A DNA stretch of 64,000 bases from positions 2,418,001 through 2,482,000 of the forward strand of contig NZ_JAUASW010000001.1 of the NCBI RefSeq assembly GCF_030345705.1. The letters are read 5' to 3'. The DNA is from Pelomonas sp. SE-A7. GTDB lineage: Bacteria > Pseudomonadota > Gammaproteobacteria > Burkholderiales > Burkholderiaceae_C. The translations under genes and the position numbers were made by a program. Below the pieces are notes generated by a model. That model made no database searches, was not told the origin of the DNA, and worked only from the letters and a program-made list of their open reading frames with translations. Positions 8,341-17,605 of the stretch are shown piece after piece (the first letter of the stretch is position 1; each line of letters starts with the position of its first letter).

Positions 8341-8781
8341 TCACTCCTTGGCCGCGGCCGGCTTCATGGCCGGGCTTTTCTTCTGGCTCTTCTTCGCCGC
8401 ATTGAAGGCCGCGGCCTGCTGAAACAAGGCCTTGAGCGCCTTCTCGTCCAGCTTCTCGCCCTCGCGGATGTCGATGGCGCGGCGCACATTGCCGTCCAGG
8501 CTGGAGTTGAAGAGCTTGGCCGGATCGGACAGCGAGGCGCCATTGGCGAAGGTCAGCTTGACCACCTGCTTGTAGGTTTCGCAGGTAGTGATCAGGCCCT
8601 GGCAGGACCAGCAGGGCGTGCCCATCCACTTCACTTCTTCCACCACCTCGGGCAAGGCCGCGTGCATCAGCGCGCGCACCTTGGCCAGCATGGCGCCGCG
8701 CCAGTCGGCCAGGGCGGCGATCTTGGCGTCGATCTGGGCGGAGGCGGAGTCGGCGGCGGCTGCCGGTGTCGGGGTCTTCAT
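8341..8781 (-). CDS. DUF1801 domain protein
   Basis: 146 residues. DWRGAMLAKVRALMHAALPEVVEEVKWMGTPCWSCQGL is read in two parts as the DUF1801 helix plus the EVKW-P-W element, followed by KQVVKLTFANGASL and LDGNVRRAIDIREGEKLD. The C-terminus is a Lys/Ala-rich tail. DUF1801 proteins are small soluble alpha/beta proteins of unknown function that frequently neighbour VOC and SRPBCC genes, as here. Confidence 0.85.
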   Translation of the reverse strand: MKTPTPAAAADSASAQIDAKIAALADWRGAMLAKVRALMHAALPEVVEEVKWMGTPCWSCQGLITTCETYKQVVKLTFANGASLSDPAKLFNSSLDGNVRRAIDIREGEKLDEKALKALFQQAAAFNAAKKSQKKSPAMKPAAAKE

Positions 8782-8824
8782 GGCGTTGCTCTCAACAGTG
8801 AGTCAAGCGGGTGATTCTGATCGT

Positions 8825-9253
8825 TCAGTTGCGCCCCCAGCCCGGCAGTCGGCTCGCCTGCTGCACCCAGTGGGTGAAGCAAGCTTCGTCCAGGACATCG
8901 TGCTCGCGCAGGTCCAGGTAGCGCACCTCTGCCTGCTTGGACTCGCCCGGCGGCAGCGGCTGCAGCGCGGCGCCGCGGAAGAAGGCGATCTTGAGGTACT
9001 TGTCGTAGCAGTGGAAGCTGAGGAACCAGCCCTGGCCCTCGACACCATAGAACGGCGAGTTCCACTTGACCGCCTTGCACAGGCCGGTCACGCCAGCCGC
9101 GCTGATCAGCGCGTCGAGCCGGCGGCCGAGCTCTCTCTTCCAGCCGGGCATGGCGGCGATGTAGGCCTGCACCGGGGCATCGCCATCGGCCTTGGCGATC
9201 TGCGGATTGCCGCCCGAGAGCAGGCGCGGTTTTGATGAGGCGGCCGCCGTCAT
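8825..9253 (-). CDS. DUF1801 domain protein, second copy
   Basis: 142 residues; ATG 9253 overlaps the TGA of the upstream SRPBCC gene (ATGA). The DUF1801 hallmarks are LGRRLDALISAAG, CKAVKWNSPFYGVEGQGWFLSFHCYDKYLKIAFF (given here as one continuous motif region around residues 65-95) and VRYLDLREHDVLDEA. It is clearly diverged from the neighbouring DUF1801 protein, so the pair is not a recent duplication. Function unknown. Confidence 0.83.
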   Translation of the reverse strand: MTAAASSKPRLLSGGNPQIAKADGDAPVQAYIAAMPGWKRELGRRLDALISAAGVTGLCKAVKWNSPFYGVEGQGWFLSFHCYDKYLKIAFFRGAALQPLPPGESKQAEVRYLDLREHDVLDEACFTHWVQQASRLPGWGRN

Positions 9254-9705
9254 GTGCCGGGCTGCTCGCACAGCTGCTTCAGCACCGCCAGCGCCTTGGG
9301 ATAGGTGTCGAGCATGTACTGCTCCCAGTCCTGGGCCGTGTCCAGGCTGACGACCAGGCGGCAGCCGCCGGGCACGGCCTCGAAGCGGTAGTTTTCGTAG
9401 GCCGGCGCCCAGGCGCGCACCTTGTCGCTGGTGAGGTCCTCGACGCCGTTCTCGATCATGCCCAGATGCCGGATCGAGATGAACTCATGCCGCCGGTTCT
9501 CGGCGATCTCGGCGCTCATGCCATCGCCCGAAGGGCCGACGAAGCGCATCTTCGTGCCCTGCTCCCAGGAGCCCACATAGGTCGAGCCTTCGCTGAACAC
9601 CGCCGTCCAGGCGCGGTAGCCCTCCGGCCCCAGCATGCAGGACCAGACCCGGGCACAGGGGGCGGCCACGGTGGTTTCGAAATTCAGGGTCTTCTTGCTC
9701 GTCAT
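9250..9705 (-). CDS. SRPBCC (AHSA1/START-like) family protein
   Basis: 151 residues with the SRPBCC opening FETTVAAPCARVWSCML, the middle SWEQGTKMRFVG and the long C-terminal helix DWEQYMLDTYPKALAVLKQL. This fold binds hydrophobic ligands in a deep pocket. It is the first gene of the reverse-strand run that continues through two DUF1801 and two VOC genes to DoxX. The promoter should lie in the 150 bases above 9705, where no clear box could be defined. Confidence 0.85.
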   Translation of the reverse strand: MTSKKTLNFETTVAAPCARVWSCMLGPEGYRAWTAVFSEGSTYVGSWEQGTKMRFVGPSGDGMSAEIAENRRHEFISIRHLGMIENGVEDLTSDKVRAWAPAYENYRFEAVPGGCRLVVSLDTAQDWEQYMLDTYPKALAVLKQLCEQPGT

Positions 9706-9856
9706 GGTGATCTCCTGGCAGGAGCAGCCGGGGCCATCCCGGTTGCCTCTACTCTCGACGATCGGAGGCCGTACGGATAGACAAACCAGCCCCGGTGAAA
9801 ACCCGGGCTACGTCGGCCTGCTATGGTGGCGGCTAGCTTCACGCAGGGAGTCGGGC

Positions 9857-10273
9857 ATGGCCAAACGCAGCAAGACCTGGGCCGAAAAGCTGGAGACCGG
9901 CGAACCCCATGTGGAGCAGCTGGACCGTGCCTTCGCCGGCATCCCGGCCGGCGGGCGGATGCTGGTGTCCAGCCCGCGCGAGCTGCAGGCCTATCTGCGC
10001 CGCGCGCTGCGGCCCGGCATGACCCTGGACCTGCCGGAAGTGCGCGCCCGCCTGGCCCGCAAGCATGGGGCCGACGGCACCTGTCCGATGAGCACCTCGA
10101 TCTTCTTGCGCATCGTGGCCGAGCATGCCTGGGACCAGCTGGAAGCCGGCACGCCCATAGACCGGGTCACGCCGTTCTGGCGGGTCGTCGATCCGGCCTC
10201 GCCGCTGGCCCTCAAGCTGCGGGCAGGCCCTCAGTGGATTGCGCAGCAGCGGGCCGCTGAGGGCAGCCAGTAG
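9857..10273 (+). CDS. Conserved hypothetical protein
   Basis: 138 residues from ATG 9857, behind a CAGGGAG site. Recognisable blocks are PHVEQLDRAFAGIPAGGRML, TLDLPEVRARLARKHGADGT, CPMSTSIFLRIVAEHAWDQL and VTPFWRVVDPASPLALKL. The pattern looks well conserved and soluble, but I cannot assign a family with confidence; a winged-helix-like DNA-binding or MGMT-like fold is possible but speculative. The 3' end overlaps the convergent ABM gene by 62 bases. Confidence 0.65.
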   Translation: MAKRSKTWAEKLETGEPHVEQLDRAFAGIPAGGRMLVSSPRELQAYLRRALRPGMTLDLPEVRARLARKHGADGTCPMSTSIFLRIVAEHAWDQLEAGTPIDRVTPFWRVVDPASPLALKLRAGPQWIAQQRAAEGSQ

Positions 10274-10619
10274 CGACGACGGTCGAACCCGCAGCCACGC
10301 GGCGGCCCGCCAGCGGATGAACGATGCCGCCATCGCCGTAGTTCGCCAGCACCTGGGCCACCACCACCTGGTAGCCGGCCAGCCAGCGCGCCTGCTGCTG
10401 CTTGGCCTCGACATGGTCCGGATGCTTCATCAGCGCCTGCAGAGCCTCCATAGATTCCCAGTAGTAGACGTTGGAGATCAGGCCGGTCTCGGCGTTCTCC
10501 CAAGTCTCCTCGCCCAGATAGCCCGGCACCGAGCGGGCCGCCCGCGCAATCGCCTCGTCCAGGGCGTAGAAGGCGTCGTCGTACTGCTTCTTGGCGAAGG
10601 TGAAGGTGGAGGTGTACAT
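10212..10619 (-). CDS. Antibiotic biosynthesis monooxygenase (ABM) domain protein
   Basis: 135 residues. MYTSTFTFAKKQYDDAFYAL starts a ferredoxin-like domain; VPGYLGEETW, ISNVYYWESMEALQAL and HPDHVEAKQQQARWL are the usual ABM elements (the aromatic strand followed by the H-P helix). The last 35 or so residues are low-complexity and overlap the convergent hypothetical gene by 62 bases, so the true C-terminus could matter little. ABM proteins are cofactor-independent oxygenases or haem degraders; the substrate is unknown. Confidence 0.78.
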   Translation of the reverse strand: MYTSTFTFAKKQYDDAFYALDEAIARAARSVPGYLGEETWENAETGLISNVYYWESMEALQALMKHPDHVEAKQQQARWLAGYQVVVAQVLANYGDGGIVHPLAGRRVAAGSTVVATGCPQRPAAAQSTEGLPAA

Positions 10620-10714
10620 GGGCGGGCGGACTGTGCCGAGGCTAGGCGGAAGGCGGGCCGGGTTCCGGCCGCCAGCGAAAGCGCGCGAGTATAGGGAGCG
10701 CACGGCAGGGCTGC

Positions 10715-11164
10715 TCAACGGCCTTCGGCCGCCGCCTTCAGGTCGTTCAGGTCCGCCATCAAGGCCTTGCGGATCACGCCCTTGAAGAACAGGACCATGG
10801 GAATGGACTTGAGCTTGGCCACCCAGTCCTGCGGCAGGGTCTCGTGGGCGCTGGTCAGCGTGACGCCACCCGGACCTTCGGCCAGGCGCAGCGTGGACAG
10901 AAAAACAAAGCCCGGATGCTCGGCCCGGGTCTTGTAGAACTCGCCCTCGGCCGCCTCGGTGATCCACTTCTCCACCGACTCCGGCTTGCCGAACAGCATC
11001 CGCGTCTCTTTCCAGCGCAGGCCCACCAGGCCCTGGGCCGGCTTGTGCACGATCTCGATGGCCTCGATGCCGCTGATGAAACTCGCCGAGTGCTCGATGT
11101 CGGCCAGCTTGGCCCAGGTGGCTGCCTTGCTGGCGCTGACGGTGATCTGGGCTTCAACGATCAT
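10715..11164 (-). CDS. SRPBCC family protein
   Basis: 149 residues. IVEAQITVSASKAATWAKLADIEH is the SRPBCC opening, ETRMLFGKPESVEKWITE and PGFVFLSTLRLAEGPGGVTLTS are the antiparallel strands, and the C-terminal helix is VIRKALMADLNDLKAAAE. ATG 11164 is preferred over an in-frame ATG at 11191, which overlaps the stop of nrdJ at 11172. The gene directly follows nrdJ (7 bases) and is probably co-transcribed with it; a functional link is not evident. Confidence 0.8.
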   Translation of the reverse strand: MIVEAQITVSASKAATWAKLADIEHSASFISGIEAIEIVHKPAQGLVGLRWKETRMLFGKPESVEKWITEAAEGEFYKTRAEHPGFVFLSTLRLAEGPGGVTLTSAHETLPQDWVAKLKSIPMVLFFKGVIRKALMADLNDLKAAAEGR

Positions 11165-11171
11165 GGCTGGC

Positions 11172-14117
11172 TCACCCACACTGCCCCACATAGCCGCAGG
11201 CGGTGCAGAAATCGCAGCCGTCCTTGTGGATCATGGTGGCGTTGCCGCATTCCGGGCAGGGCTTGCCGGCCATGGCCTGGACCGAGGTGGTCGCCGCCTT
11301 GCTGGAGCCCACCGGCGCCTGCAGCAGGCCCATCTCGACCAGGGGCAGGCCTTGCTCGTCGAGGATGCCCAGCATGGCGTAGCGGTGGATGATCAGCCGC
11401 GCCACATAGGCCACGGTGCTGGGCCAGACCTGCTGGCGACGCTCGCCCGCCAGGTTGGGCACCGGCGCCATGAAGTGGCCCAGCGGCTCGCCCACGTTGA
11501 GCAGCTTGCGCAGCTTCATGCCTATCCAGGCCGGGTCCATCACCCGCATGTCCAGGCTCAGCAAGCGGGCCATGCCGTCCAGCGCCTTGGGATAGTTGCC
11601 GGAGAAGCCCATGGCACAGGGCCGCGTGCTGTGGCCACCCTCGGGTTTGGGCAGCAGCACTTCCTTCAGGGTCAGCGTGAACTGCTCGCCGGTGGCCGGG
11701 TTGTCCACGTCCACCGCCCAGGCCAGCGTGCCCATGGTGCCGGTGCGCGGCTCCTCGCGGCTGAACATCGCGTCCAGCACCGGCGTGGGGCCGCCCTCCT
11801 GCAGCGCGCCAAGTTGCTCGCAGCGCCAGCGGATCACGGCCGCCGTGGCCGCCACCACGCCGGGGAACAGGCGCGGCTCGCCGCCCGGGGGCATGGGCAT
11901 CTCGAAGGCACGCTCCTCGGCCACCGTGGTCAGCGCATCCAGCTTGAGCTTGAGCCAGGCCGCGTCGTTGGTGCGCAGGTCCATGGACAAAGTCTTGGCA
12001 ACGGCCGACAGGCCGCGCGGTTGCTCGGCACCGTTGACCCAGACTTCGAACGGCAGGTTCTTGCCGAACAGGCCGGCGTCCGGCCCCTCGGCCGGCAGCT
12101 CGCCGACGAAGAGCGCGAAGTCGCCATGCGGGTGGCGGATCATGTAGCTCCAGGCCGGGTTGCCGCCGGGCAGCTCGGGCCGGCTGGGCCAGCGCAGCGA
12201 GGCCATCACGGCCTTGGGCAGGCGCTCGACGCGCAGCCGCTGGTTGCTGCCGTCCACGTCGGTGACCGGCCGCAGCGGCTCGGGCGCGGCCGAGGAAGGC
12301 TCGACGCTCAGGATGGAGCCCAGCACCGAGTTGGGCCGGTAGGTGGCCAGGCCCTTGAGCCCGCCTTTCCAGGCCTGCGTGTAGAGGTCCTGGAAGTCGG
12401 CGTACGGATAGTCGGCCGGCACGTTGACCGTCTTGGAGATCGAGGTGTCTATGTAGGGCGCCACGGCCGAGACCATGGAGGCATGGTCGGCCGCGCTCAG
12501 CTCCAGCGCGGTGACGAAGGCCGGCGTGAGCGGCGTCTCGGTGCCGTAGAGATGGCGGAACAGCCGCCAGGCATGGTCCTCCACCGCGTATTCCTTGAAG
12601 CTTCCGTCGGGCATGCGCTTCTTGCGGGTATAGGCCCAGCTGAAGGCCGGCTCTATGCCGTTGCTCGCGTTGTCGGCAAAGGCGAGGCTGATGGTGCCGG
12701 TGGGCGCGATGGACAGCAGGTGCGAATTGCGCAGGCCCTGGGCGCGGATCTTGTCCTTCAGCGATTGCGGCAGGCGCGAGGCAAAGCTGCCGCCCGACAG
12801 ATACAGGTCGGCGTTGAACAGCGGGAAGGCACCGCGCTCGGCCGCCATGTCGCTCGATGCTTCATACGCGGCATTGCGCATCACCTCGCTGATGCGCCGC
12901 GCCATGTTGCGCGCGGCCTCGGTGTCGTAGCGCAGGTTCAGCATCACCAGCGTGTCGCCCAGGCCGGTGAACCCGAGGCCCACGCGGCGCTTGTTGCGCG
13001 CCTCCTGCGCCTGCGCCGGCAGCGGCCAGGGCGTCACGTCCAGCACGTTGTCCAGCATGCGCGTGGCCGTGCGGCAGACCTCGGTGAAGGCGGCCTCGTC
13101 GAACACCGCCTGCTCTTCGAACGGATGCTCGACGAACTGCGTCAGATCGACCGAGCCGAGGCAGCAGCAGCCGTAAGGCGGCAGCGGCTGTTCGGCGCAT
13201 GGGTTGGTGGCCGTGATCGACTCGCAGTAATGCAGGTTGTTGTCGCTGTTGATGCGGTCCAGGAACAGCACGCCGGGTTCGGCATGGTCGTAGGTGGAGC
13301 GCATGACCTGGTCCCAGAGGTCGCGGGCGGCGACGCGGCGGTAAACCCAGAGGCCGTCCTTGCGCTGGTAGGCGCCTTCTTCGCGCTGGCCGGGGCCGGG
13401 TTCGGCGCGGTGCACCAGCTCGACCTCACTGCCCGCCTCCACCGCCTTCATGAAGGCATCGGTCACGCCTATGGAGATGTTGAAGTTGCGCAGGTCACCC
13501 TGGTCCTTGGCGTGGATGAATTCCTCGATGTCCGGATGGTCGCAGCGCAGCACGCCCATCTGGGCGCCGCGGCGGGCGCCTGCGCTTTCCACCGTCTCGC
13601 AGCTGCGGTCGAACACGCGCATGTAGCTGACCGGGCCCGAGGCGCTGGAGCGCGTGGCGCCGACCCAGGCGCCCTTGGGGCGGATGCGCGAGAAGTCGTA
13701 GCCCACGCCGCCGCCGCGCCGCATGGTCTCGGCCGCTTCGGTCAACGCCGTGTAGATGCCGGGATGGCCGTCTTCCAGCGCCGCGATGGAGTCGCCCACC
13801 GGCTGCACGAAGCAGTTGATCAGGGTGGCGGCCAGCTCGGTGCCGGCGGCCGACATGATGCGGCCCGCCGGCACGAAGCCGCGGCGCTGCGCCTCGACGA
13901 ACCTGGCTTCCCACTGCGCCCGCTGCTCGGGCAGCTCGGCCTGGGCCAGGGCTCGCGCCACGCGCAGCCGCAGCGTCTCGATGTCCAGCTCCTCGCCCTT
14001 GGCGTATTTCTCGATCAGCACCTCGGCGCTGATCTCCTGCGCCGGCAGGCTGGCCGCATCGGCGCGCTGGGGTGGCAGGGGGCTGAGGATGGGTTCGGGG
14101 GACTGCGTGGTGCTCAT
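11172..14117 (-). CDS. nrdJ: Adenosylcobalamin-dependent ribonucleoside-diphosphate reductase (class II)
   Basis: 981 residues. The active-site region includes the early cysteine [12 protein letters not shown] (Cys102), the loop [18 protein letters not shown] and the finger-loop [18 protein letters not shown] (305-322) carrying the thiyl-radical cysteine. The C-terminus has a CxxC...CxxC ribbon (CPECGN...CDFCTACG), as in the long NrdJ subfamily, following two TSCPD-like repeats. The enzyme reduces ribonucleotides with B12 and works without oxygen or a NrdB subunit. A LexA-like box and a terminator hairpin lie in the 200-base leader; no B12 riboswitch consensus was seen. Confidence 0.95.
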   Translation of the reverse strand: MSTTQSPEPILSPLPPQRADAASLPAQEISAEVLIEKYAKGEELDIETLRLRVARALAQAELPEQRAQWEARFVEAQRRGFVPAGRIMSAAGTELAATLINCFVQPVGDSIAALEDGHPGIYTALTEAAETMRRGGGVGYDFSRIRPKGAWVGATRSSASGPVSYMRVFDRSCETVESAGARRGAQMGVLRCDHPDIEEFIHAKDQGDLRNFNISIGVTDAFMKAVEAGSEVELVHRAEPGPGQREEGAYQRKDGLWVYRRVAARDLWDQVMRSTYDHAEPGVLFLDRINSDNNLHYCESITATNPCAEQPLPPYGCCCLGSVDLTQFVEHPFEEQAVFDEAAFTEVCRTATRMLDNVLDVTPWPLPAQAQEARNKRRVGLGFTGLGDTLVMLNLRYDTEAARNMARRISEVMRNAAYEASSDMAAERGAFPLFNADLYLSGGSFASRLPQSLKDKIRAQGLRNSHLLSIAPTGTISLAFADNASNGIEPAFSWAYTRKKRMPDGSFKEYAVEDHAWRLFRHLYGTETPLTPAFVTALELSAADHASMVSAVAPYIDTSISKTVNVPADYPYADFQDLYTQAWKGGLKGLATYRPNSVLGSILSVEPSSAAPEPLRPVTDVDGSNQRLRVERLPKAVMASLRWPSRPELPGGNPAWSYMIRHPHGDFALFVGELPAEGPDAGLFGKNLPFEVWVNGAEQPRGLSAVAKTLSMDLRTNDAAWLKLKLDALTTVAEERAFEMPMPPGGEPRLFPGVVAATAAVIRWRCEQLGALQEGGPTPVLDAMFSREEPRTGTMGTLAWAVDVDNPATGEQFTLTLKEVLLPKPEGGHSTRPCAMGFSGNYPKALDGMARLLSLDMRVMDPAWIGMKLRKLLNVGEPLGHFMAPVPNLAGERRQQVWPSTVAYVARLIIHRYAMLGILDEQGLPLVEMGLLQAPVGSSKAATTSVQAMAGKPCPECGNATMIHKDGCDFCTACGYVGQCG

Positions 14118-14155
14118 GGCGGCGAGGCTCCGGCGGCGTGCGGTTCAATGAAATG

Positions 14156-14189
14156 AAAAAGGGGCGGAGAGCCATCATGCCCCCGCCCC
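14156..14189 (-). terminator. Intrinsic terminator/attenuator hairpin in the nrdJ leader
   Basis: Read on the reverse strand, GGGGCGG and CCGCCCC form a 7-bp stem. It can extend inward by GGGC/GCTC (one G-U) past a single bulge to a 6-base loop, and is followed at once by TTTTTCATTT. This is a good Rho-independent terminator pointing towards nrdJ and ending 38 bases before its ATG. It may end transcripts from the upstream hydrolase gene or act as an attenuator for nrdJ. Confidence 0.6.
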
Positions 14190-14229
14190 AGGACCCCGCC
14201 TGATGACAAACCCTGATCGGCATCAACAG

Positions 14230-14292
14230 CCGTACAGAACCGACCGGCGGAGCCCCTGAAGGGCTGTCGCCAACTGTACATCCATACAGTTG
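14230..14292 (-). CDS. Possible 20-codon leader peptide ORF upstream of nrdJ
   Basis: On the reverse strand an ATG inside the SOS-like box opens MDVQLATALQGLRRSVLYGC followed by TGA. It precedes the terminator-like hairpin, the layout expected of a leader-peptide attenuator. There is no ribosome site that can be separated from the palindrome, and the ORF could be chance. The span given includes the overlapping box. Confidence 0.2.
14272..14291 (-). promoter_or_regulatory. LexA-type SOS box upstream of nrdJ
   Basis: AACTGTACATCCATACAGTT is a near-perfect palindrome with the CTG-N10-CAG core and flanking TA/TA of the LexA operator family found in beta/gammaproteobacteria. It lies 155 bases above the nrdJ start and downstream of the end of the hydrolase gene, so nrdJ is the only reasonable target. 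This predicts damage-inducible supply of deoxynucleotides. Confidence 0.65.
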
Positions 14293-14317
14293 TTGATCCG
14301 CAATCCCTTGTTCGCCG

Positions 14318-15172
14318 TCAGGGGTTGTTGTGTCGCGCCAGGAAATCGACGATAGCGGCTCGCGCGGCCGGCTCGTCCAGCGTGGGCGCATGGCCGCGGC
14401 CCGGAATCTCCAGGGCCTCCAGCGACGGCAGGCGTTCGGTCATGGCCTGCAGGGTAGCGGCCGCCAGGATGTCGGACAGCGCCCCGCGAATGGCCAGCAC
14501 CGGATGCGTGCCCAGCATCTGGAACAGCGGCCATAGATTGGGCGCCGCGCTGCCATTGGCCACGCCCTGCGAGATCTCGGGGTCGTAGTCCAGCAGCACC
14601 TGGTCCACGTCCATGATGCAGGTGTTCATCACCATGGCCAGCCAGTCCTCGCGGCCGAAGTCCGGAAACGCCTCGCCATTGATCGCGGCAATGCGCTCGA
14701 CGGCCTGCTCCAGGCTGCAAGGCTCGTGCTGTTTGCCCACGTAGCCGGCGATGCGCGCGATGCCACGCGGATCCAGCTCCGGTCCCACATCGTTCAGCAC
14801 GATGGCGTGAACCAGGATCGGCGCCATGGCCGCCATCATCACGGCCATCAGTCCGCCCAGCGAGGTGCCGACTATGCTGACCCGAGGAATGCCCAGCACA
14901 CCCAGCAGCGTGAGCATGTCGGCGCAGTAGCGGTCAGGACGGTAGCGCGCGGGATCGCTGTCGCGGGCCGAATGGCCGCGGCCGCGCAGGTCGGGGCAGA
15001 TCACGCGGTAGCGCGTGTTCAGCTGCCCGGCCAGCGCCGCGAAGTCCTTGCTGTTGCGCGTGAGCCCGGGCAAGCACAGGACGACAGGCGCGTCCGGCGC
15101 CGGCCCTGGGTAGTCACGCGCATACAGCCGCAGCCCGTCGTCGCTCAGGAAGTAGCGATCGAAATAGGGCAT
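14318..15172 (-). CDS. Alpha/beta hydrolase
   Basis: 284 residues, a full alpha/beta-hydrolase fold protein without signal peptide. The oxyanion region LCLPGLTRNSKDF, the DLRGRGHS motif and the nucleophile elbow GTSLGG (Ser about 105) are clear; the catalytic His lies in GRGHAPTLDEPAA. Such enzymes cleave esters or C-C bonds; the class seen here often acts on small esters or lactones. It starts 10 bases after the TonB receptor gene, suggesting that it processes whatever the receptor imports. Confidence 0.85.
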   Translation of the reverse strand: MPYFDRYFLSDDGLRLYARDYPGPAPDAPVVLCLPGLTRNSKDFAALAGQLNTRYRVICPDLRGRGHSARDSDPARYRPDRYCADMLTLLGVLGIPRVSIVGTSLGGLMAVMMAAMAPILVHAIVLNDVGPELDPRGIARIAGYVGKQHEPCSLEQAVERIAAINGEAFPDFGREDWLAMVMNTCIMDVDQVLLDYDPEISQGVANGSAAPNLWPLFQMLGTHPVLAIRGALSDILAAATLQAMTERLPSLEALEIPGRGHAPTLDEPAARAAIVDFLARHNNP

Positions 15173-15182
15173 GCGACGACCA

Positions 15183-17405
15183 TCAGAACTTGTAGGTGGC
15201 GCTGGCCGAGACGGTACGCGGTGCGCCGTAGAAGCCGCTCAGCACACCCAGCGAGGCGATGTTGTAGCCATCGGTGCGGTAGACCTGGTTGGTCAGGTTG
15301 TTGCCCTGCAGCGAGAAGCTCCAGTGCTTGTCGCGCTCCCACACCACGCCGGCGTTCAACAGCGCGTAGCCGTCCTGGGCGATGGCTTCGCTCAGGTCGG
15401 TGGTCGGGTAGACCTTGCTGCGGTAGCTCATGCCCAGACGGGTGCGGAGCACGCCGCCGAAGGGTGCGGCCGACTTGGCCTCGATGTTGAGCGCGCCACT
15501 GAAGCTGGGCGTGTTGCTGAACCACTTGTTGGCGGCCACGTTGACACCGCGGTCCATGTACTCCTTGTACTTGGCATCGACGCCGGCCACGTTGCCGCTG
15601 ACGGTCCAGATCGAATCGGGACGCCAGGCGAACTCGATCTCGATGCCGCGCACCGTGGCCTTGCCGGCGTTGGTGAAGTCACCGAAGAAGCCCTGCGTGC
15701 CGTTGGCGAGCGTGTAGGAGGTGAACACCGACAGCTGCACGTTCTTGTAGTTGTTGCTGAACAGGGCCGTGTTCATCTCGAAGCGGCCGCCGTCCAGGCT
15801 CATCTTGGAACCCAGCTCCAGCGAGTCGAGGATTTCGTCGGCGAAGGGCTTGGCCGAATCGGGCACGGCCGCCGTGTTGGCACGCACGTTGTAGCCGCCC
15901 GACTTGAAGCCGCGCGAGGCCGTGGCATACAGGTTGGTGGAGTCGCTCAGCTTGTAGTCCACGCCGATCTTGGGCGCGGTGTTCGAGACCTTGCGGGTCT
16001 TGTCGAAGTCGGCGCTGGTGGCGGTGATCGTGGTGAACTGGTCGTTGCTGTAGCTGCGGTTCAGCACGATGGCGTGCTTGCTTTCCTGCGTGTAGCGGAC
16101 GCCGGCGCTGGCGCCCAGGCGCGGCGAGATCTTGAAGCTCCAGTCGGCATAGGCGGCTTCGCTCTTGGTGTAGACGCGACCGTTGGTGTCGCCGAACAGC
16201 AGGTTGAAGAAGTTGTTGCGCACCCGGCCGCCGGCATTGCCGTCGAAGGTGTAGAGGCCGAACACGCCGTTGTTGTTGTTGCCGTCGTAGGTCAGCTGCA
16301 CTTCGTTGCTGCGCGACTTGTCGGAATAGGCGGCGCGCACGTCGGCGATCTTGTTGGGCAGGCCGTCGAAGTCGATGCCGGTCTCGGTCTCGGACTGGCG
16401 CTGGGCGCTGATGAACTTGGCGGTCCAGGACTCGTTCAGGTTCCAGGTCGCGGTGATCGAGTTGCCCTTGGCCGTCGTGTGGTTCTGGTTGGCCATGCCG
16501 CTGTTGATGTCGTAGCGGCTCTCGTAGGGCGGCGTCTTGGCCGGATCGTTGGGGTTGGCGATCAGGCGCTGGAAGCCGCGCATGTTCGACTTGTCGCGGG
16601 TCTCGTCGGCGCTGATCTGCACGCTCATGGGCAGGCCCTTGGGGAAGAAGCCCAGGCTGACGCGGCCGGCCTGGGTGTCCTGGTTGGACACGTCGCTGCC
16701 ATCGGCCAGGTTCTTGCCGTAGCCGTCGCGCTGCAGGCTGGCCAGGGCCACGCGGCCGCGCAGCTGGCCGTCGTCGCTGCTCAGGTTGAGCGCGCCCTTG
16801 AGGTTGAGCTGGCCATAGTTGCCGACGGTGACGCCGATCGAGCCGCCATTCGAGTCCTGCAGCGGCTTGGACACGTACTTGATCGCGCCGCCGATGGTGT
16901 TCTTGCCGTACAGCGTGCCCTGCGGGCCGCGCAGCACTTCGATGCGCTGCACGTCATACACGTCCAGCAGCGCGCCCTGCGGACGGGCAATGAACACGTC
17001 GTCGAAATAGATGCCCACGCCCGGGTCCACACCCCACAGCGGATCGGACTGTCCGACGCCGCGGATGTAGGTGGTGATCGTGGTGTTGCTGCCGCGGGCG
17101 GCGTAGATGCTCAGGTTGGGCACCTGGCTCTGCAGGTCGCCCAGGTTCTTGATGTCCTTGGTCTCCAGCGCCTCGGCCGACAGCGCGGTGACGGCCACCG
17201 GCACGTCCTTCAGCGTCTCCTCGCGGCGGCGGGCCGTGACGGTCACCGTCTCCAGCGTGTTGACGTCGGCCTTGGCCTTGTCGTCGGCCTTGGCGGCCGG
17301 CGCCTGCTGCGCAAACGCGGCACCGGTCAGGGCCAGTGCTGCGGCCAGGCCGAGCGGGGAGCGGCGGAAAAGGGAAATGGACGTCGAGGACGGACGAATG
17401 CTCAT
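15183..17405 (-). CDS. TonB-dependent outer-membrane receptor
   Basis: 740 residues. The signal peptide (LAAALALTGAAFAQQ) is followed by a TonB box (ETVTVTARRREE). The plug domain has VAVTALSAEAL, YIRGVGQSDPLWGVDPG (split across the loop) and IEVLRGPQGTLYGKNTIGGAI. A long beta-barrel ends in the aromatic VSASATYKF, required for outer-membrane insertion. The type resembles receptors for organic substrates rather than the small FecA siderophore set. Its neighbours (hydrolase, acyl-CoA enzymes) suggest uptake of an esterified or fatty substrate. ATG 17405 is preferred, because the longer frame lacks a signal sequence. Confidence 0.93.
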   Translation of the reverse strand: MSIRPSSTSISLFRRSPLGLAAALALTGAAFAQQAPAAKADDKAKADVNTLETVTVTARRREETLKDVPVAVTALSAEALETKDIKNLGDLQSQVPNLSIYAARGSNTTITTYIRGVGQSDPLWGVDPGVGIYFDDVFIARPQGALLDVYDVQRIEVLRGPQGTLYGKNTIGGAIKYVSKPLQDSNGGSIGVTVGNYGQLNLKGALNLSSDDGQLRGRVALASLQRDGYGKNLADGSDVSNQDTQAGRVSLGFFPKGLPMSVQISADETRDKSNMRGFQRLIANPNDPAKTPPYESRYDINSGMANQNHTTAKGNSITATWNLNESWTAKFISAQRQSETETGIDFDGLPNKIADVRAAYSDKSRSNEVQLTYDGNNNNGVFGLYTFDGNAGGRVRNNFFNLLFGDTNGRVYTKSEAAYADWSFKISPRLGASAGVRYTQESKHAIVLNRSYSNDQFTTITATSADFDKTRKVSNTAPKIGVDYKLSDSTNLYATASRGFKSGGYNVRANTAAVPDSAKPFADEILDSLELGSKMSLDGGRFEMNTALFSNNYKNVQLSVFTSYTLANGTQGFFGDFTNAGKATVRGIEIEFAWRPDSIWTVSGNVAGVDAKYKEYMDRGVNVAANKWFSNTPSFSGALNIEAKSAAPFGGVLRTRLGMSYRSKVYPTTDLSEAIAQDGYALLNAGVVWERDKHWSFSLQGNNLTNQVYRTDGYNIASLGVLSGFYGAPRTVSASATYKF

Positions 17406-17605
17406 GGGTTCTGTCTCCGTTGTTGATCTGAAAAAACGCCTGGCGTCTGGGGCGCCATGACGGCTGTCTGCGCAAGACCTGTGCCCGGACGCGCCGCCCT
17501 GGTGCAAACCACTAGGAGCGCGCCGGTCTCCCCAGGCGCGCGCCCACGCCAGGGGGCTGGACCCGGCCCTGCCAAGCTCGGACAGGCCGGATTCCAGACG
17601 CCTTG

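Noticed and set aside
11172..14156. A very long open frame on the forward strand opposite nrdJ (over 1000 codons).
   Set aside because: It is the antisense shadow of a GC-rich gene: its translation is Arg/His/Gly-rich with no domain, while the reverse strand encodes a clear class II reductase.
14118..14317. Cobalamin riboswitch upstream of the B12-dependent nrdJ.
   Set aside because: No B12-box consensus could be recognised in the leader; the hairpin found there is a simple terminator.
15171..17426. Long open frame on the forward strand opposite the TonB receptor.
   Set aside because: Low-complexity Val/Gly/Ala/His translation with no start context; the reverse-strand receptor has a signal peptide, plug motif and aromatic end.
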